Assembly (NCBI GenBank): GCA_033064195.1
Contig: JARBJD010000006.1
Span: forward strand, 620,001-684,000
Reading direction: 5' to 3'
Length of the DNA: 64,000 bases
Source of the DNA: Blattamonas nauphoetae
Lineage: Eukaryota; Preaxostyla; Oxymonadida
Shown here: positions 1 to 9,723 of the stretch, one piece after another
Numbering within the stretch: position 1 is the stretch's first letter
How the letters are laid out: the number at the start of each line of letters is the position of its first letter
The notes under the pieces: model-generated
Seen by the model: only the letters and a program-made list of their open reading frames with translations
Database searches by the model: none
What the model was told of the DNA's origin: nothing
Position numbers and translations under genes: made by a program

Positions 1-2
1 CG

Positions 3-305
3 GAACTGAGGTCTATATCACAGAATTGTTCGTTTGCCGCAATCCTCTGTACAAAGGCGTGCTTGGAAGAAGACGACTATGTTCGATGCGGGGTCGTCCT
101 TCCTTTCATTTCGAAAGGCGACGAGTCTTCGGACTGCGAACCCTTCCTGCACAACCTCTTTTCGTGGCCTTTCACGGTTCTCGAAGCTGAAGGCTATTTT
201 GAGGAGATTGAGCAGCATTCCATCATCGACACAGAAGGCACCGATGCGATGTGGTTACAGACGATGAATAGGAAAATTCTTGGGGTTCGTGGGATGAATG
301 GATGA
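3..305 (+). CDS. 3' end of an unidentified gene entering from the left edge
   Basis: This frame is open from the first bases of the window to a TGA at 303-305, about 100 codons without a stop, so it may be the C-terminal exon of a gene that starts outside. The residues are acidic and aromatic in the middle (for example EAEGYFEEIEQHS), with several cysteines near the front. No domain is recognised. It runs toward gene A, which is on the opposite strand, so the two genes would be convergent. It could instead be a chance open frame, since it is short and has no homologue elsewhere in the window. Confidence 0.35.
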   Translation, partial: ELRSISQNCSFAAILCTKACLEEDDYVRCGVVLPFISKGDESSDCEPFLHNLFSWPFTVLEAEGYFEEIEQHSIIDTEGTDAMWLQTMNRKILGVRGMNG

Positions 306-1153
306 ACGTCATTGTTTTTATGTTGGGATGAGATTGCCCCAGTAGTTCACTATTTTTCGATGTTTTCGACGTTAAATGTTTCCATTTCCCCACTACCTCC
401 AGAATCAATCATATATGTCGAAAACACTGAATGTGTGGAAAAAATAGCAGTGAAATGGGTGCATGAAAAAAGTGAGTGATATGAGAGATATCGAACGAAA
501 TAGAAGACTGAACTGAATATTGAAGAACAACCCACAAGAGATGGAGCAAAACACGATCACGATGGATGGATTTGAAGGACAGCTGTGAGTCAAATGAAGA
601 ATCTGGGATGATGGACGTTCTTTGATGGTGTGGCACCTCAGCGAAAATCAAAAGTGAGTTGGCAAGTTTCGCAATGCTTGATCCAACCGAGAGAATAAAG
701 ATGATGCGCAGAAAGAAAATCGAATGAAGGTGAGGAAAGAAGAAGGAGTGATTTGAAAACTGGAACGGAAATGTGCTCAGAAGAGGCTGTTTGATGTTGA
801 TGCTCAAGAGGAGCCAGTCTGCACTGTGACATGCGAACCAAATGCAGATAAAAATGAACAGAAGGCGAGAGGCCAGACAGAACTCCATGAGAGTGTGCTC
901 GAAGAAGTCCTGCCTTGTGAAGTGTGGGAGGGTGAAGTGAAGCGCCGGAATCGCCTTCTGAGTGAGATGTGTGGTTCACTTCGATGACATGTTGAGTCAA
1001 AGAAGAAGAGTGTGACGTGGATAAACGAGGATTTGACGTGTGGGATTGAATCAAGATCCGCCGCTTGATGCAAATGATGATTCGACATGAAGTGAGTGTT
1101 GTCTGAATGAAATGAGTGGTTGTTGTGTCGATGGATGGATGGAGAGACGGGCA
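306..1153. other. 3' intergenic region of gene A
   Basis: No convincing gene is present. From about 520 onward the sequence is the inverted copy of the region downstream of gene B (about 18109-18915), so the inverted duplication includes roughly 0.6-0.8 kb of 3' flank. Matching stretches can be followed by eye next to each stop codon and again at about 530-615 versus 18830-18915. Divergence is higher than in the coding arms, as expected for non-coding sequence. Confidence 0.7.
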
Positions 1154-4100
1154 TCAATTTGTGAAGTTCATCGTTGGGCGAGAATGCAACACTTCGACCC
1201 CATCCTGTCTCGTCTCTTTCTGCTCCTTCTTTCCATCCTTTCCGCTTTTCGAATAATCTTCCAGTTTCTCTTCAATTTCGAACAGAAGCGGGCGGTCATT
1301 CGCTTCAATCGTCAGACAAGCACGAACAATCGACATGAAGTCCTCGTCCACGTGTTCGTGAGGGGGAAGCAGACCAGCACACAACTGCCGAGACGCATTC
1401 GTCGCGTCGATCTCCCCGAAGGGAATTTGACCAGTCTCCATTTCCAGCAAGACAAGACCAAGCCTAAAAACTGACACTCGCTCGCTGTTCGCTCCCAGTT
1501 GACCATTCGATTGTTCGGGTGCTCGCCATCGTTCTCCATTGTCAACAGCAACAACTTTCCCGTTCTCGTCAATCTGAGCCCCATTCGTCTCCTCCTGAAG
1601 TCGAATGCACACTCGATCCGTTCCGTCCAACACAATCCAGTGAGGCGTCCATTTCGACAGCGACAGTGAGAACATGTCTGCCTTGCTGAGATGACTCAGC
1701 CCTTTCACAATCAGCTTCCCCATTGCTACAGCGTCGACTGGTTGTCTCTTCGGCCCATGCAATCTTTCGAACAGTGTGTCCTTCTTCAACACAATCCCAA
1801 CCTTGCATTCATCGCCGCAAATTAGTGCTTCAATTGTTTCCGTTGCCGTCCGCGAGATGCTGCTCTTTGTGGACGGCGCGCTCGCATCAGAGTCGATGTA
1901 TGCAGACACTCCATCGGTGTTGAGCTGATGGTGTGATGAATTGATGTTGTTGTGGCCAATGTGGTATTGGTAATCAACTACTTCCATTTTCTCGACCATT
2001 TCAACGTCCAGTTCTCGTTTTAGAGGCTCATTCTTGGATTGGGCGTTCTTTCGACGTCTCCAGCACACAACGAAGATCACGATGAAAATGAGAAGAGCGC
2101 AGACGAGAACGATCACCAGAGGAAGCCACCATCCCATGTTCTCTAATACCGTCTGCGAAATACGATCCGACGCTTTTGCTTGGATCACAAAAGATGCGAC
2201 GGTGGGAATTTCATTTCCATATCGCAGTCGTCCTCGCCATTCCAGCGATTTGTCCAGCAACGAGAGAACTGATTGAGCAACAAACAGCGAGATCGAGTCT
2301 TCGCTCAAGGTTTCACAGGAGTCAGCTGTGAGTTCCACTTTTGTCTTCATCCCATCTGCTTCCCCTCTCGTCACTTCGAACACTTCCAGCCACAGATCAC
2401 ACGGAACAAGAACTCCTCCTTTGATCTCAATCGAAAATCCTTCTGTCTTCTTGTTCAGTGTGCATGTTGATGTGTTCGACAGCGTCGGAATGAAGAAGGG
2501 TGAATCTGGCTGTGCATCTTCTCCCAACAGCGTGCAGCCATCTGACTGTATCCAAATGTGTGGGTGTTTGTCTGATCCGCCATCTCCACCATTCAAACCA
2601 TCAATCGTGAGGTTGGTAGAATCCCTGCAGTGAATGTTTCGACGATAAGAAGGATAGTTCTGGAGTGATGGCGAATTGGAGAGGAACGACGATGTCTGGA
2701 GGAGAAGACAGCCGCTTTCCATGTTGATGGCTCCCTGCGAGAGATGCGTCAGTTGTGATGACGTGATCGTTGTCGAACTGTTCACAAGTCGAAGAATTCC
2801 ACTCTCCCAACTGCACAGTTCTTCTGATCCTTCACTGTTCTGCGTCTGCGATGTTCCTGAAATCGTGCTTCCAGTCACATGAATCGTCCCTTCCTTCCCA
2901 AACACAAAAACGAACCATTCCGATTCCGTAGAAATCACAATCACAACTTCATTCACTTCCAATGTTCCACCATCAACAACAATCATCCCTTCTCCCTCCT
3001 CCATCAATCCATCCGACGAAACTGAGAGTGTTGGACCCCCAATCTGATCTTTCGACAGAATCAGAAATCCATCTGAAACAATCCGAAGAGAACTCGATTG
3101 TGTCGTCGATTTCACAATCTTCATATGAACCGAAACAATCGACACATCCAACGCAATCCCCCACGCCACATCAACTGTCGAGCATGGCCGGCTCTCGTCT
3201 CCACAACCCTTGTCAGAGTGTCCTCCCGAGTTCACATACACAACCAGAGGTGTCACCCTGCTTTCCGAGGTGAACGAGACTGTTCCATCCACAAGAACAA
3301 CATCTCCCGATTCTCCAACTTTCGTGATCGAGCCAACGATGTATTGTGTGTTGTATTGAAGAGTGTCTGAGAATCCAATCAACAGCTCCGATGACACTGC
3401 CTCAGTTTCTTTGTTGAATGTCATCGTCAGTGTTCGACCATCAGAGAGGGTCACAGAGTAATCCCCATTCAGGTTCAGACCAGATCCTGTCAGCGTCACT
3501 GTGCATGTTGTGTGAAGGCTGTTCGTGAAGTTGAAGAACGCTCCCGTCACTTTCGGAGGCTTCGGAATCTGAACCACAATCTCAGAATTCACAAGAATTG
3601 ACGTTCCGTTCAGTGTTGCATCGGTGAGTGTGTAGAACTCATCGAAGATCAGACGATCGGCGTCAGTATCCACAACTGTGTGCAGACACTCAAAGACTCC
3701 TTCAGAATTCATTGTTCCTGAAAGCGTTCGTGTTTTCGTCGTTTCGGCGTGTGTCATCGTCAAAGAATAGCTTCCCACTTTCAGAACTCGGCCTGTCATT
3801 CCAACAATCACTTTGTCTCGCCCAGAGTTCAGTCGGCATGTTGCATTCTCAATCCGAGTCGGTTCATCCGGTGTCGAGAACGAGCAGTCGACCGAGTTTT
3901 GCAGAATCGCTTTGTTCGACAATTTTCGTTTCATCCACGACACTTCATAGTCGTGTCCGAACTTCAATTCAGATGTTGGATACAGTTCAAGATTCTTCGT
4001 CATCGATCCTGATCCTTCAACCTCAATCACAATTCTGTGAATCTCGTTCGATCCAGACAACGATGACGATGATGCAGACGATCGTGGCGTTCCAGACAAT

Positions 4101-7100
4101 TCCAATTCATACGTCGCCCCAGAAACAAGTTTCCGAGATGTCAGTGTCAGTGTCGACATGTTCATGCTCGCCGCCACTGCAAGCTTCGCTTTCAGAAGTC
4201 GCTCGGGTTCGTCTTCGATTTCAATTTCAATGTCCTCACAATGAATCGATGAAGAAGGTGATTTCAGTTTCGCTTCAGACACAACGAATGTCTTTCCATA
4301 AATCAGTCCGGTTCGTTCTGTCTCATCCTCTCCTCGAACATCAGCCATTCCGAAGCCCTTCCCATCACTCGACACGGTCATATCAACAACCACAGACACG
4401 TCTCCCAGCTTCATCGTCACTTCATAAACTTCGTTCCCAAGCAGCCCTCTTCCTTCCATCACCAGATTCACCGACTTCTCATCATCCGAATATCCATCAA
4501 TCAACATCGACACAATTCGCTTCGGCTCTTTCATCGTTGAGAAGAACAATCCATCCTCAACGAAAACTCGTTTTCCGTCAGTGTCTTCCATCCAAACAAT
4601 CGATAGTTTCGTGTCGTACGTCATGTTCACTGACGACGGCGACAATTTCGAGAACAGAGTCCCTTTCAAATCTCCCACTGATGATCCCGAGAACGACACT
4701 GGCACTTTCATCTGGGTGGAGCTCGTGTTGCTCGACAGTGTGATCCAATAACTACCCGACAGCTTGATTCCAGAAACAGATATCGACACTTCTCTTTCTT
4801 TCGCATCATAACTCACCGGTTTCGTCACTGACGTCAGACGAGAAGGCTCCGCAGGAACAAAGAACAGCGTTCGAGATGTCACAATCGTGCTCGTCCCAAC
4901 AATCCGAAGTTCAGTGATCTCATACCACGTCTCAAACTTCAGTACTGGATTCTCAGCTCCAAAGATCTCACTCGAGAGCGTGTGCGATGTTGGAGATCCA
5001 TTCAACAAGAACGACGACGACAGAGAGAACGACGATCCTGTTTGAGCATTCGATCCATCCAATTCGAACAAGATCAGCATGAACGCAGTGTTCTGTGGGA
5101 ACGATGATCCAGAAAGAGTAATCTCTGCTGATTTCCCATAATCCAAGTCCAGCTTGCACGACGCCAAAATAATGCGAGGAGGGGCAGACGGTGTCTCAAA
5201 TGCGATCAGCGATGGAATCGAAACACGAACTGACGAGCTCGTCACTCGAGCAACTGAATAAGTCGTCCCATATTTCAATTTCGAGCTCGAATAGATCTCC
5301 ACTTCCGCTGATCCAGCAACGTTCGAGCTGAACGAAAACGGAATCGAGATCTCATCATTCTTCCCATCCTCAACCACTTTCATCACGAGATCAGACACAT
5401 CCGAAGAGATCGGCATCCGACGACCATTCAGTGTCAGGACAACCGAGTTCGCATCTCCATCCTTCAGCGATACAGGATCGATCGTGTCAAGCGTCGGGCC
5501 TTCCGGTGTCAAGAATGTCTTCTTATTCAAAAGAATCACGTCTGTTCCACTCAAAAGCGACTCAAGCGTGTAGCTTGTGTTCAGTGTCATCGATCCGGTC
5601 CCATCAATCATCCATCCTGTCGACCCACCCTCAGACGAGAACGACACACTCATCGAGCCAGTCGGAGAGAGCGTCCCAACGTAACTCCCACTCGACGGAA
5701 GATCCAATCCAGTCAACGAGATCTCGAAGTGCGTGCAATTCGGCGAAAGTCTCGACGAAATCGATGTCACAATCGGAGCAGAGGGCACAAGCAACGACAG
5801 GCCAGTGTTCACAACAAACGACGACGAATCAACCGACGAAACAATCGACACAATGTCATATGTATCACCAAACTCAACTTGCGTCGATGATTCTGATTGG
5901 CCAGCTGAGAACTTCACCGAACAACTCGTCGATGTGATCGAGAACAGATTCGATGACAATTCAACATCTGTGTCAGTGTTCTTGATCGTCATCCTCATCG
6001 CGTTGTCCTCCAATTCCACTCCAGTCATCTCAACAATCACTTCGGTCTTCATTCCATTCAATTCAGCCGACAAGTTTATGATTCGAGCTGGTCGATCGGG
6101 AACAGTGAACATCAGCGGAACAAACAGTACAGAATCTCCATCGTCGTTCGTGATCGATTCAATTGTGTATGTCTGTCCAAATGTCAGAGCAACTGCAGCA
6201 CCTGTCGCCGAATAAACTGTCCCAATCAATCGTCCATTCTGACTCGCAAACACAACCGACAGAACAACTCCAGCAATTCCACTCGAAGGGTTCGTCTCAA
6301 CATAATACTTCCCTTCCTTCATCTCCATCCCATTCAACTCAACCCAAACTGAGTCTTTCTGATCGTTCGTGAAGTCCATCGATCCAATCCCAACAATTCG
6401 AGATGTCGATTCTGGCGTCCTCACTTTGATCGTCATCCCAACCAGATCAACAAAATGAGATGTGAACTTGTTTCGAACTGTCTCCAATGTGTATTCTGTG
6501 TCGAACGACAGCTTGCTCCCATCTCCAAAAAGACGAACTGACGCTTCCGACGATTCTTTCTTTCCATTCGAGTCTCTCGAGCTCCCAAATGTCACTTCAA
6601 ACGAGAAATCCGGCACTTCAGCCAATGTCACAATGAATGTGCCTTCTTCAATCGACATTCCGATCAGACGAATCCATCCGTGATCTGTCCCACTCCCAAT
6701 TCGACTCGACGCTCCCACAATCGGAGGGGCTTCAGGTGTGGTGAACGAGAGGAACGATGCCGATGCCACAAGGTCGAACTCCCACGGCAACTTGGTAGCT
6801 TCAGGAATGGCATTTGATTGGACTGTTGTTGGTGGCACAACTCCCACAATCCTTGTGATGGTGTATGCAGTGGTATATTCAAGAATGGTTGTTTCTGTCG
6901 GCGACACCCAATTTGGGACTGTCATGCCATCCTTCATCCGCACTCGCATCGTCTTCTCTTCGCCTGTCTCATCCTTCTTCACGGTCACATCATAATCTTG
7001 CTCAATCGGCGGCAATATCCCCTTCAGCACAATCAATACCCGTCCGGTCCCAGTGTTTCTGACGCTATTGGCTGACTCGGTCAGTTTTGGTTTGATTGGC

Positions 7101-9496
7101 TGGAAAATGTCATACGTATTACACTCTTGCTTGAGAATACCTTCGTCTGGATCGATCACAAACTTGAAGCTACCAACCAAAGGATTTGGATCATTCGAGA
7201 AACAGTTTTCGAAAGTCGCAACAGAAAAGATGTCATCATCAGAAAGGAGGCTCAGCTCCGAATAAGGTGAAGCAGGTGGATTGATCATCAGATCGAAGAG
7301 AATGTCCGGAAAAGGCTCTGCAATGTTGTTCACGAAGAGTGTGTTTCTGAGAATGAGATCCATATGCTTGCCTTCAGAGTGTTCCGATGTGATGGCTCCT
7401 CCCAATCCTGTGGTTCTGCAGCTTTGGATGACGCATTCGATGATCTTCACAGTTCCCGTTCCAAAAATGGAGATTGCACTGCCACATTCAGCTGAACAGC
7501 GTGTGAAGGAGCACTTGGAAATGGTGTGCGTGTGACCATCCAATGAGAGAAGGTTTATGCCCCCTCCACCCCATGCTCCTTGACAATCAACAAAATGGCA
7601 GTCGTTCATAACAAAAGAAAGGTTTGCTTGGATGTTGTCTCCTTGCAAACAATTTGTGCTCGTGCAATGCTCGATTGATCCATCTTGATAGAAGGTGATT
7701 CTTTTCGCAATGCATGTGTGTGAATTTGAAGTAAACGAAACATGGACGTCAGAGATGGCACAGCTGGAAAGCGAGGTGATGAAGAACGCTCCTTCTTCAC
7801 CTGCAAGCCCATCACAATCAACGAGTGTGCAGTGGGAGACTGTTGTCGGAGCATGAAACCACTTTCCCAGTCCTCCACCGAACGTTCCATGACAATCTTC
7901 AAAAGCACACAAAGTAATCTCGATCTCACCGTATTGGATGATTGGATGTTCTTGGACGATGGTCGAGTATATATTGATCCCTTGCGCAATGCTGTCCTTG
8001 AACTGGCAGTTCGAGAAATGGAAATGTGTTGTGAACGAGTTCTCACTGGCATCGTTCATTGTGGTGATGAAGCCAGATCGACTAACGTCATTTTTCTGTC
8101 CATTCCCGGGTACAGAATTCGAGAAGGAGCATCCGCTGAATGTGACATGTTTGCATTCGTACAGGAGAAAGACCGGTGACTCGTCGAATCCGACGAATGT
8201 CTGACAAGTGCCATCCGTACAATAAAATCCGGGCTCTTCGGCCGAGTTCACCACAGTGACGAGTCCGAGGGTTGTATCCACATCTTTGATGGTGGAGATT
8301 GTGAATCCAGTGATGGAGAGGCGAGTGAGAGTGATGGAGCCAGCGAAGTCGGTGAATGAGATGATCGGCGAGGTGAGCGAGGCGTAATCTGACCCAACGA
8401 ACGAGCAATCGGTGAACACCACTGACGTCAATTCGTTCCCGCTCGACGAATCAAACGAGTACGTCTTTCCCGCAACCAGCTCTTCAGTCGTCCGGTTCGG
8501 ATATTCGATTGTGCCTCCATTCCCATCAGCGTCTCCTCCCTCACTCAAGATGCTTGAGAACGATGTGTTCGAGCACAGCAGACTTCCCCCAAAGTGCACG
8601 TCTCGCACTGTCGACCCCGTCACATGAGAGCTCGTTTCCACAACCGCACAGCCAACCATTCGTTGAGTCAGGCCATTTTGGTGAAGCGGGCGGCCTCGTT
8701 CAGCGCAGCTCATGTTCTGGAATCGGTTCGAGATCAAACTGATCCCAATCTCTCCCGATGATCCCCCTTCCCCTTCCTCTCTTCCAATTGCAAGACCGAC
8801 TCCATCCGAACTTCTCATTTCCGTGTTGGAGAACAGTGTCGAGACAATCGAAATCGAGAGTCCAATGTCACTCTTTTCAATGCCCTTCAGTTCTGTAAGT
8901 CCGCGGAGCATCCCGTCCTTGGTTGTAATTGCGCATTTGTTGATCACAACCGACGTTCCTCTTTCTGTTTCTGACTTCCTTGTCGAGCTCACAACCAATC
9001 CGCTCGTCCACCAATTCAGACACAAAGTACAGTGTTTCAAGCAAATATCACTGGAATCAATCACTGCAATTCTGCTGTCATCCTTTGTGTTCCTGATATC
9101 TCCTCCTTCTGAAGATGACGATGTCTGAACCAATTGCACTTGTTCCATTTCTGTTGTCGAATTCACAATCACAAAGATGCATTCACTTCCTGTAATTGTG
9201 TTATGTCTTCTCCGCTCGGATTTTCCCTTCCATTTTCGTTCTGTCATCGTGATTTCTGTTGCTGGAGATGAGTCTTTGCCGATTCCCTTCAATATGAGTT
9301 CTGAGTTGTGCAATTCAATGTTATTCCCTGCATATACTCCTTCTTGAAGGATAATTTCGAGCGGAAATATCTCGTGTGAGGGTGCATTCTTCAGTTTCGA
9401 ATTGAGAATGGTGTTGAGAGCGGTGGGACGATTCACGTGTCCAAATAGTTCATCGGCCGCAACAACACTCAAAACATGGAGCAAGCCCAAGAGCAT
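1154..9496 (-). CDS. Giant type-I membrane receptor A: beta-helix, 11 Ig-like repeats, TM, pseudokinase
   Basis: A 2780-aa single-exon protein. I chose the ATG at 9494-9496 because it begins a short signal peptide (MLLGLLHVLSVVA) and because homology with gene B starts there; in-frame ATGs at 9562 and 9580 lie in unique DNA. Order: signal peptide; right-handed beta-helix rich in short Cys/Ser/Gly turns (about 30-850); about eleven beta-sandwich repeats of about 105 aa, each opening with a [TV]P[ED]xP-type linker (about 900-2075); a second beta-helix entered by a C-x(6)-PC motif (about 2085-2320); a membrane-proximal domain; one TM helix (about 2453-2482) followed by RRRK; a kinase-like domain (about 2555-2770). 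The kinase-like part keeps RWRAPEQ, SVFRLGLVLLEMETG and the ANDRP helix, but has no glycine loop, HRD or DFG, so it should be catalytically dead. Probable role: cell-surface adhesin or sensor. This is inference. Confidence 0.9.
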   Translation of the reverse strand: MLLGLLHVLSVVAADELFGHVNRPTALNTILNSKLKNAPSHEIFPLEIILQEGVYAGNNIELHNSELILKGIGKDSSPATEITMTERKWKGKSERRRHNTITGSECIFVIVNSTTEMEQVQLVQTSSSSEGGDIRNTKDDSRIAVIDSSDICLKHCTLCLNWWTSGLVVSSTRKSETERGTSVVINKCAITTKDGMLRGLTELKGIEKSDIGLSISIVSTLFSNTEMRSSDGVGLAIGREEGEGGSSGEIGISLISNRFQNMSCAERGRPLHQNGLTQRMVGCAVVETSSHVTGSTVRDVHFGGSLLCSNTSFSSILSEGGDADGNGGTIEYPNRTTEELVAGKTYSFDSSSGNELTSVVFTDCSFVGSDYASLTSPIISFTDFAGSITLTRLSITGFTISTIKDVDTTLGLVTVVNSAEEPGFYCTDGTCQTFVGFDESPVFLLYECKHVTFSGCSFSNSVPGNGQKNDVSRSGFITTMNDASENSFTTHFHFSNCQFKDSIAQGINIYSTIVQEHPIIQYGEIEITLCAFEDCHGTFGGGLGKWFHAPTTVSHCTLVDCDGLAGEEGAFFITSLSSCAISDVHVSFTSNSHTCIAKRITFYQDGSIEHCTSTNCLQGDNIQANLSFVMNDCHFVDCQGAWGGGGINLLSLDGHTHTISKCSFTRCSAECGSAISIFGTGTVKIIECVIQSCRTTGLGGAITSEHSEGKHMDLILRNTLFVNNIAEPFPDILFDLMINPPASPYSELSLLSDDDIFSVATFENCFSNDPNPLVGSFKFVIDPDEGILKQECNTYDIFQPIKPKLTESANSVRNTGTGRVLIVLKGILPPIEQDYDVTVKKDETGEEKTMRVRMKDGMTVPNWVSPTETTILEYTTAYTITRIVGVVPPTTVQSNAIPEATKLPWEFDLVASASFLSFTTPEAPPIVGASSRIGSGTDHGWIRLIGMSIEEGTFIVTLAEVPDFSFEVTFGSSRDSNGKKESSEASVRLFGDGSKLSFDTEYTLETVRNKFTSHFVDLVGMTIKVRTPESTSRIVGIGSMDFTNDQKDSVWVELNGMEMKEGKYYVETNPSSGIAGVVLSVVFASQNGRLIGTVYSATGAAVALTFGQTYTIESITNDDGDSVLFVPLMFTVPDRPARIINLSAELNGMKTEVIVEMTGVELEDNAMRMTIKNTDTDVELSSNLFSITSTSCSVKFSAGQSESSTQVEFGDTYDIVSIVSSVDSSSFVVNTGLSLLVPSAPIVTSISSRLSPNCTHFEISLTGLDLPSSGSYVGTLSPTGSMSVSFSSEGGSTGWMIDGTGSMTLNTSYTLESLLSGTDVILLNKKTFLTPEGPTLDTIDPVSLKDGDANSVVLTLNGRRMPISSDVSDLVMKVVEDGKNDEISIPFSFSSNVAGSAEVEIYSSSKLKYGTTYSVARVTSSSVRVSIPSLIAFETPSAPPRIILASCKLDLDYGKSAEITLSGSSFPQNTAFMLILFELDGSNAQTGSSFSLSSSFLLNGSPTSHTLSSEIFGAENPVLKFETWYEITELRIVGTSTIVTSRTLFFVPAEPSRLTSVTKPVSYDAKEREVSISVSGIKLSGSYWITLSSNTSSTQMKVPVSFSGSSVGDLKGTLFSKLSPSSVNMTYDTKLSIVWMEDTDGKRVFVEDGLFFSTMKEPKRIVSMLIDGYSDDEKSVNLVMEGRGLLGNEVYEVTMKLGDVSVVVDMTVSSDGKGFGMADVRGEDETERTGLIYGKTFVVSEAKLKSPSSSIHCEDIEIEIEDEPERLLKAKLAVAASMNMSTLTLTSRKLVSGATYELELSGTPRSSASSSSLSGSNEIHRIVIEVEGSGSMTKNLELYPTSELKFGHDYEVSWMKRKLSNKAILQNSVDCSFSTPDEPTRIENATCRLNSGRDKVIVGMTGRVLKVGSYSLTMTHAETTKTRTLSGTMNSEGVFECLHTVVDTDADRLIFDEFYTLTDATLNGTSILVNSEIVVQIPKPPKVTGAFFNFTNSLHTTCTVTLTGSGLNLNGDYSVTLSDGRTLTMTFNKETEAVSSELLIGFSDTLQYNTQYIVGSITKVGESGDVVLVDGTVSFTSESRVTPLVVYVNSGGHSDKGCGDESRPCSTVDVAWGIALDVSIVSVHMKIVKSTTQSSSLRIVSDGFLILSKDQIGGPTLSVSSDGLMEEGEGMIVVDGGTLEVNEVVIVISTESEWFVFVFGKEGTIHVTGSTISGTSQTQNSEGSEELCSWESGILRLVNSSTTITSSQLTHLSQGAINMESGCLLLQTSSFLSNSPSLQNYPSYRRNIHCRDSTNLTIDGLNGGDGGSDKHPHIWIQSDGCTLLGEDAQPDSPFFIPTLSNTSTCTLNKKTEGFSIEIKGGVLVPCDLWLEVFEVTRGEADGMKTKVELTADSCETLSEDSISLFVAQSVLSLLDKSLEWRGRLRYGNEIPTVASFVIQAKASDRISQTVLENMGWWLPLVIVLVCALLIFIVIFVVCWRRRKNAQSKNEPLKRELDVEMVEKMEVVDYQYHIGHNNINSSHHQLNTDGVSAYIDSDASAPSTKSSISRTATETIEALICGDECKVGIVLKKDTLFERLHGPKRQPVDAVAMGKLIVKGLSHLSKADMFSLSLSKWTPHWIVLDGTDRVCIRLQEETNGAQIDENGKVVAVDNGERWRAPEQSNGQLGANSERVSVFRLGLVLLEMETGQIPFGEIDATNASRQLCAGLLPPHEHVDEDFMSIVRACLTIEANDRPLLFEIEEKLEDYSKSGKDGKKEQKETRQDGVEVLHSRPTMNFTN
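6985..8301 (-). other. Replaced (variable) cassette in receptor A
   Basis: Outside this block A and B are almost the same; inside it they share only the beta-helix style (recurrent CxF and GGG-type turns). The upstream edge is abrupt: both copies read through the same bases encoding LSITGF and then become unrelated at 8301 (A) and 10918 (B). Similarity returns gradually before the shared DETGEEKT segment. The corresponding block in B is about 10918-12225, nearly the same length, and both stay in frame. Confidence 0.85.
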
Positions 9497-9723
9497 AGCA
9501 AGACAACTTGTGCGTATCGGGATTTGTTTGCTTGGAGATCGAACCCTTAACGTGGTATTCATGTTTTGTCGGATGGACATCTCCTGCCACAAGGAGGTTA
9601 AGCCTCAAAACAGAAGTTGTCCTATCCGTAATTTGTTTTTCAGATCCATGTTTTCGGAAGATAGACCAATTAACGGGCTCGATCTACCACCGAATTAGAC
9701 CAGATCCCACAAATTTAAGTGCT
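9497..9723. promoter_or_regulatory. Unique spacer between head-to-head receptor genes; presumed bidirectional promoter
   Basis: Only 227 bp separate the two chosen start codons, and this is the only single-copy DNA in the palindrome. Both 5' regulatory regions must lie here, or extend into the arms. It is not itself inverted-repeat and shows no TATA-like box I can defend. Because it is asymmetric and flanked by long inverted arms, recombination between the arms would flip it relative to the genes. Confidence 0.6.

Larger units (their letters stand above)
520..9500 (+). repeat. Left arm of ~9-kb inverted repeat
   Basis: The left arm of a giant interrupted palindrome. Its reverse complement matches about 9720-18915. 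The inner edge is sharp, with homology ending about five bases before the start codons of genes A and B. The outer edge fades out in the 3' flanks. The arms are highly similar but clearly not identical. They differ in a replaced 1.3-kb block and in scattered substitutions, which argues against a hairpin or assembly artefact. Confidence 0.9.

Noticed and set aside
3628-4743. Long plus-strand ORF (371 codons) opposite receptor A, and many similar antisense ORFs opposite A, B, C and D
   Set aside because: They are Ser/Arg/Gln-rich shadows created by the codon bias of the real genes. Equivalent shadows appear at mirrored positions in paralogues, and there is no independent start context or domain.
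9508-9723. N-terminal extension of receptor B from 9508
   Set aside because: It begins with TTG, has no ATG before 9724, and reads through DNA not shared with A; the signal peptide starts at 9724.
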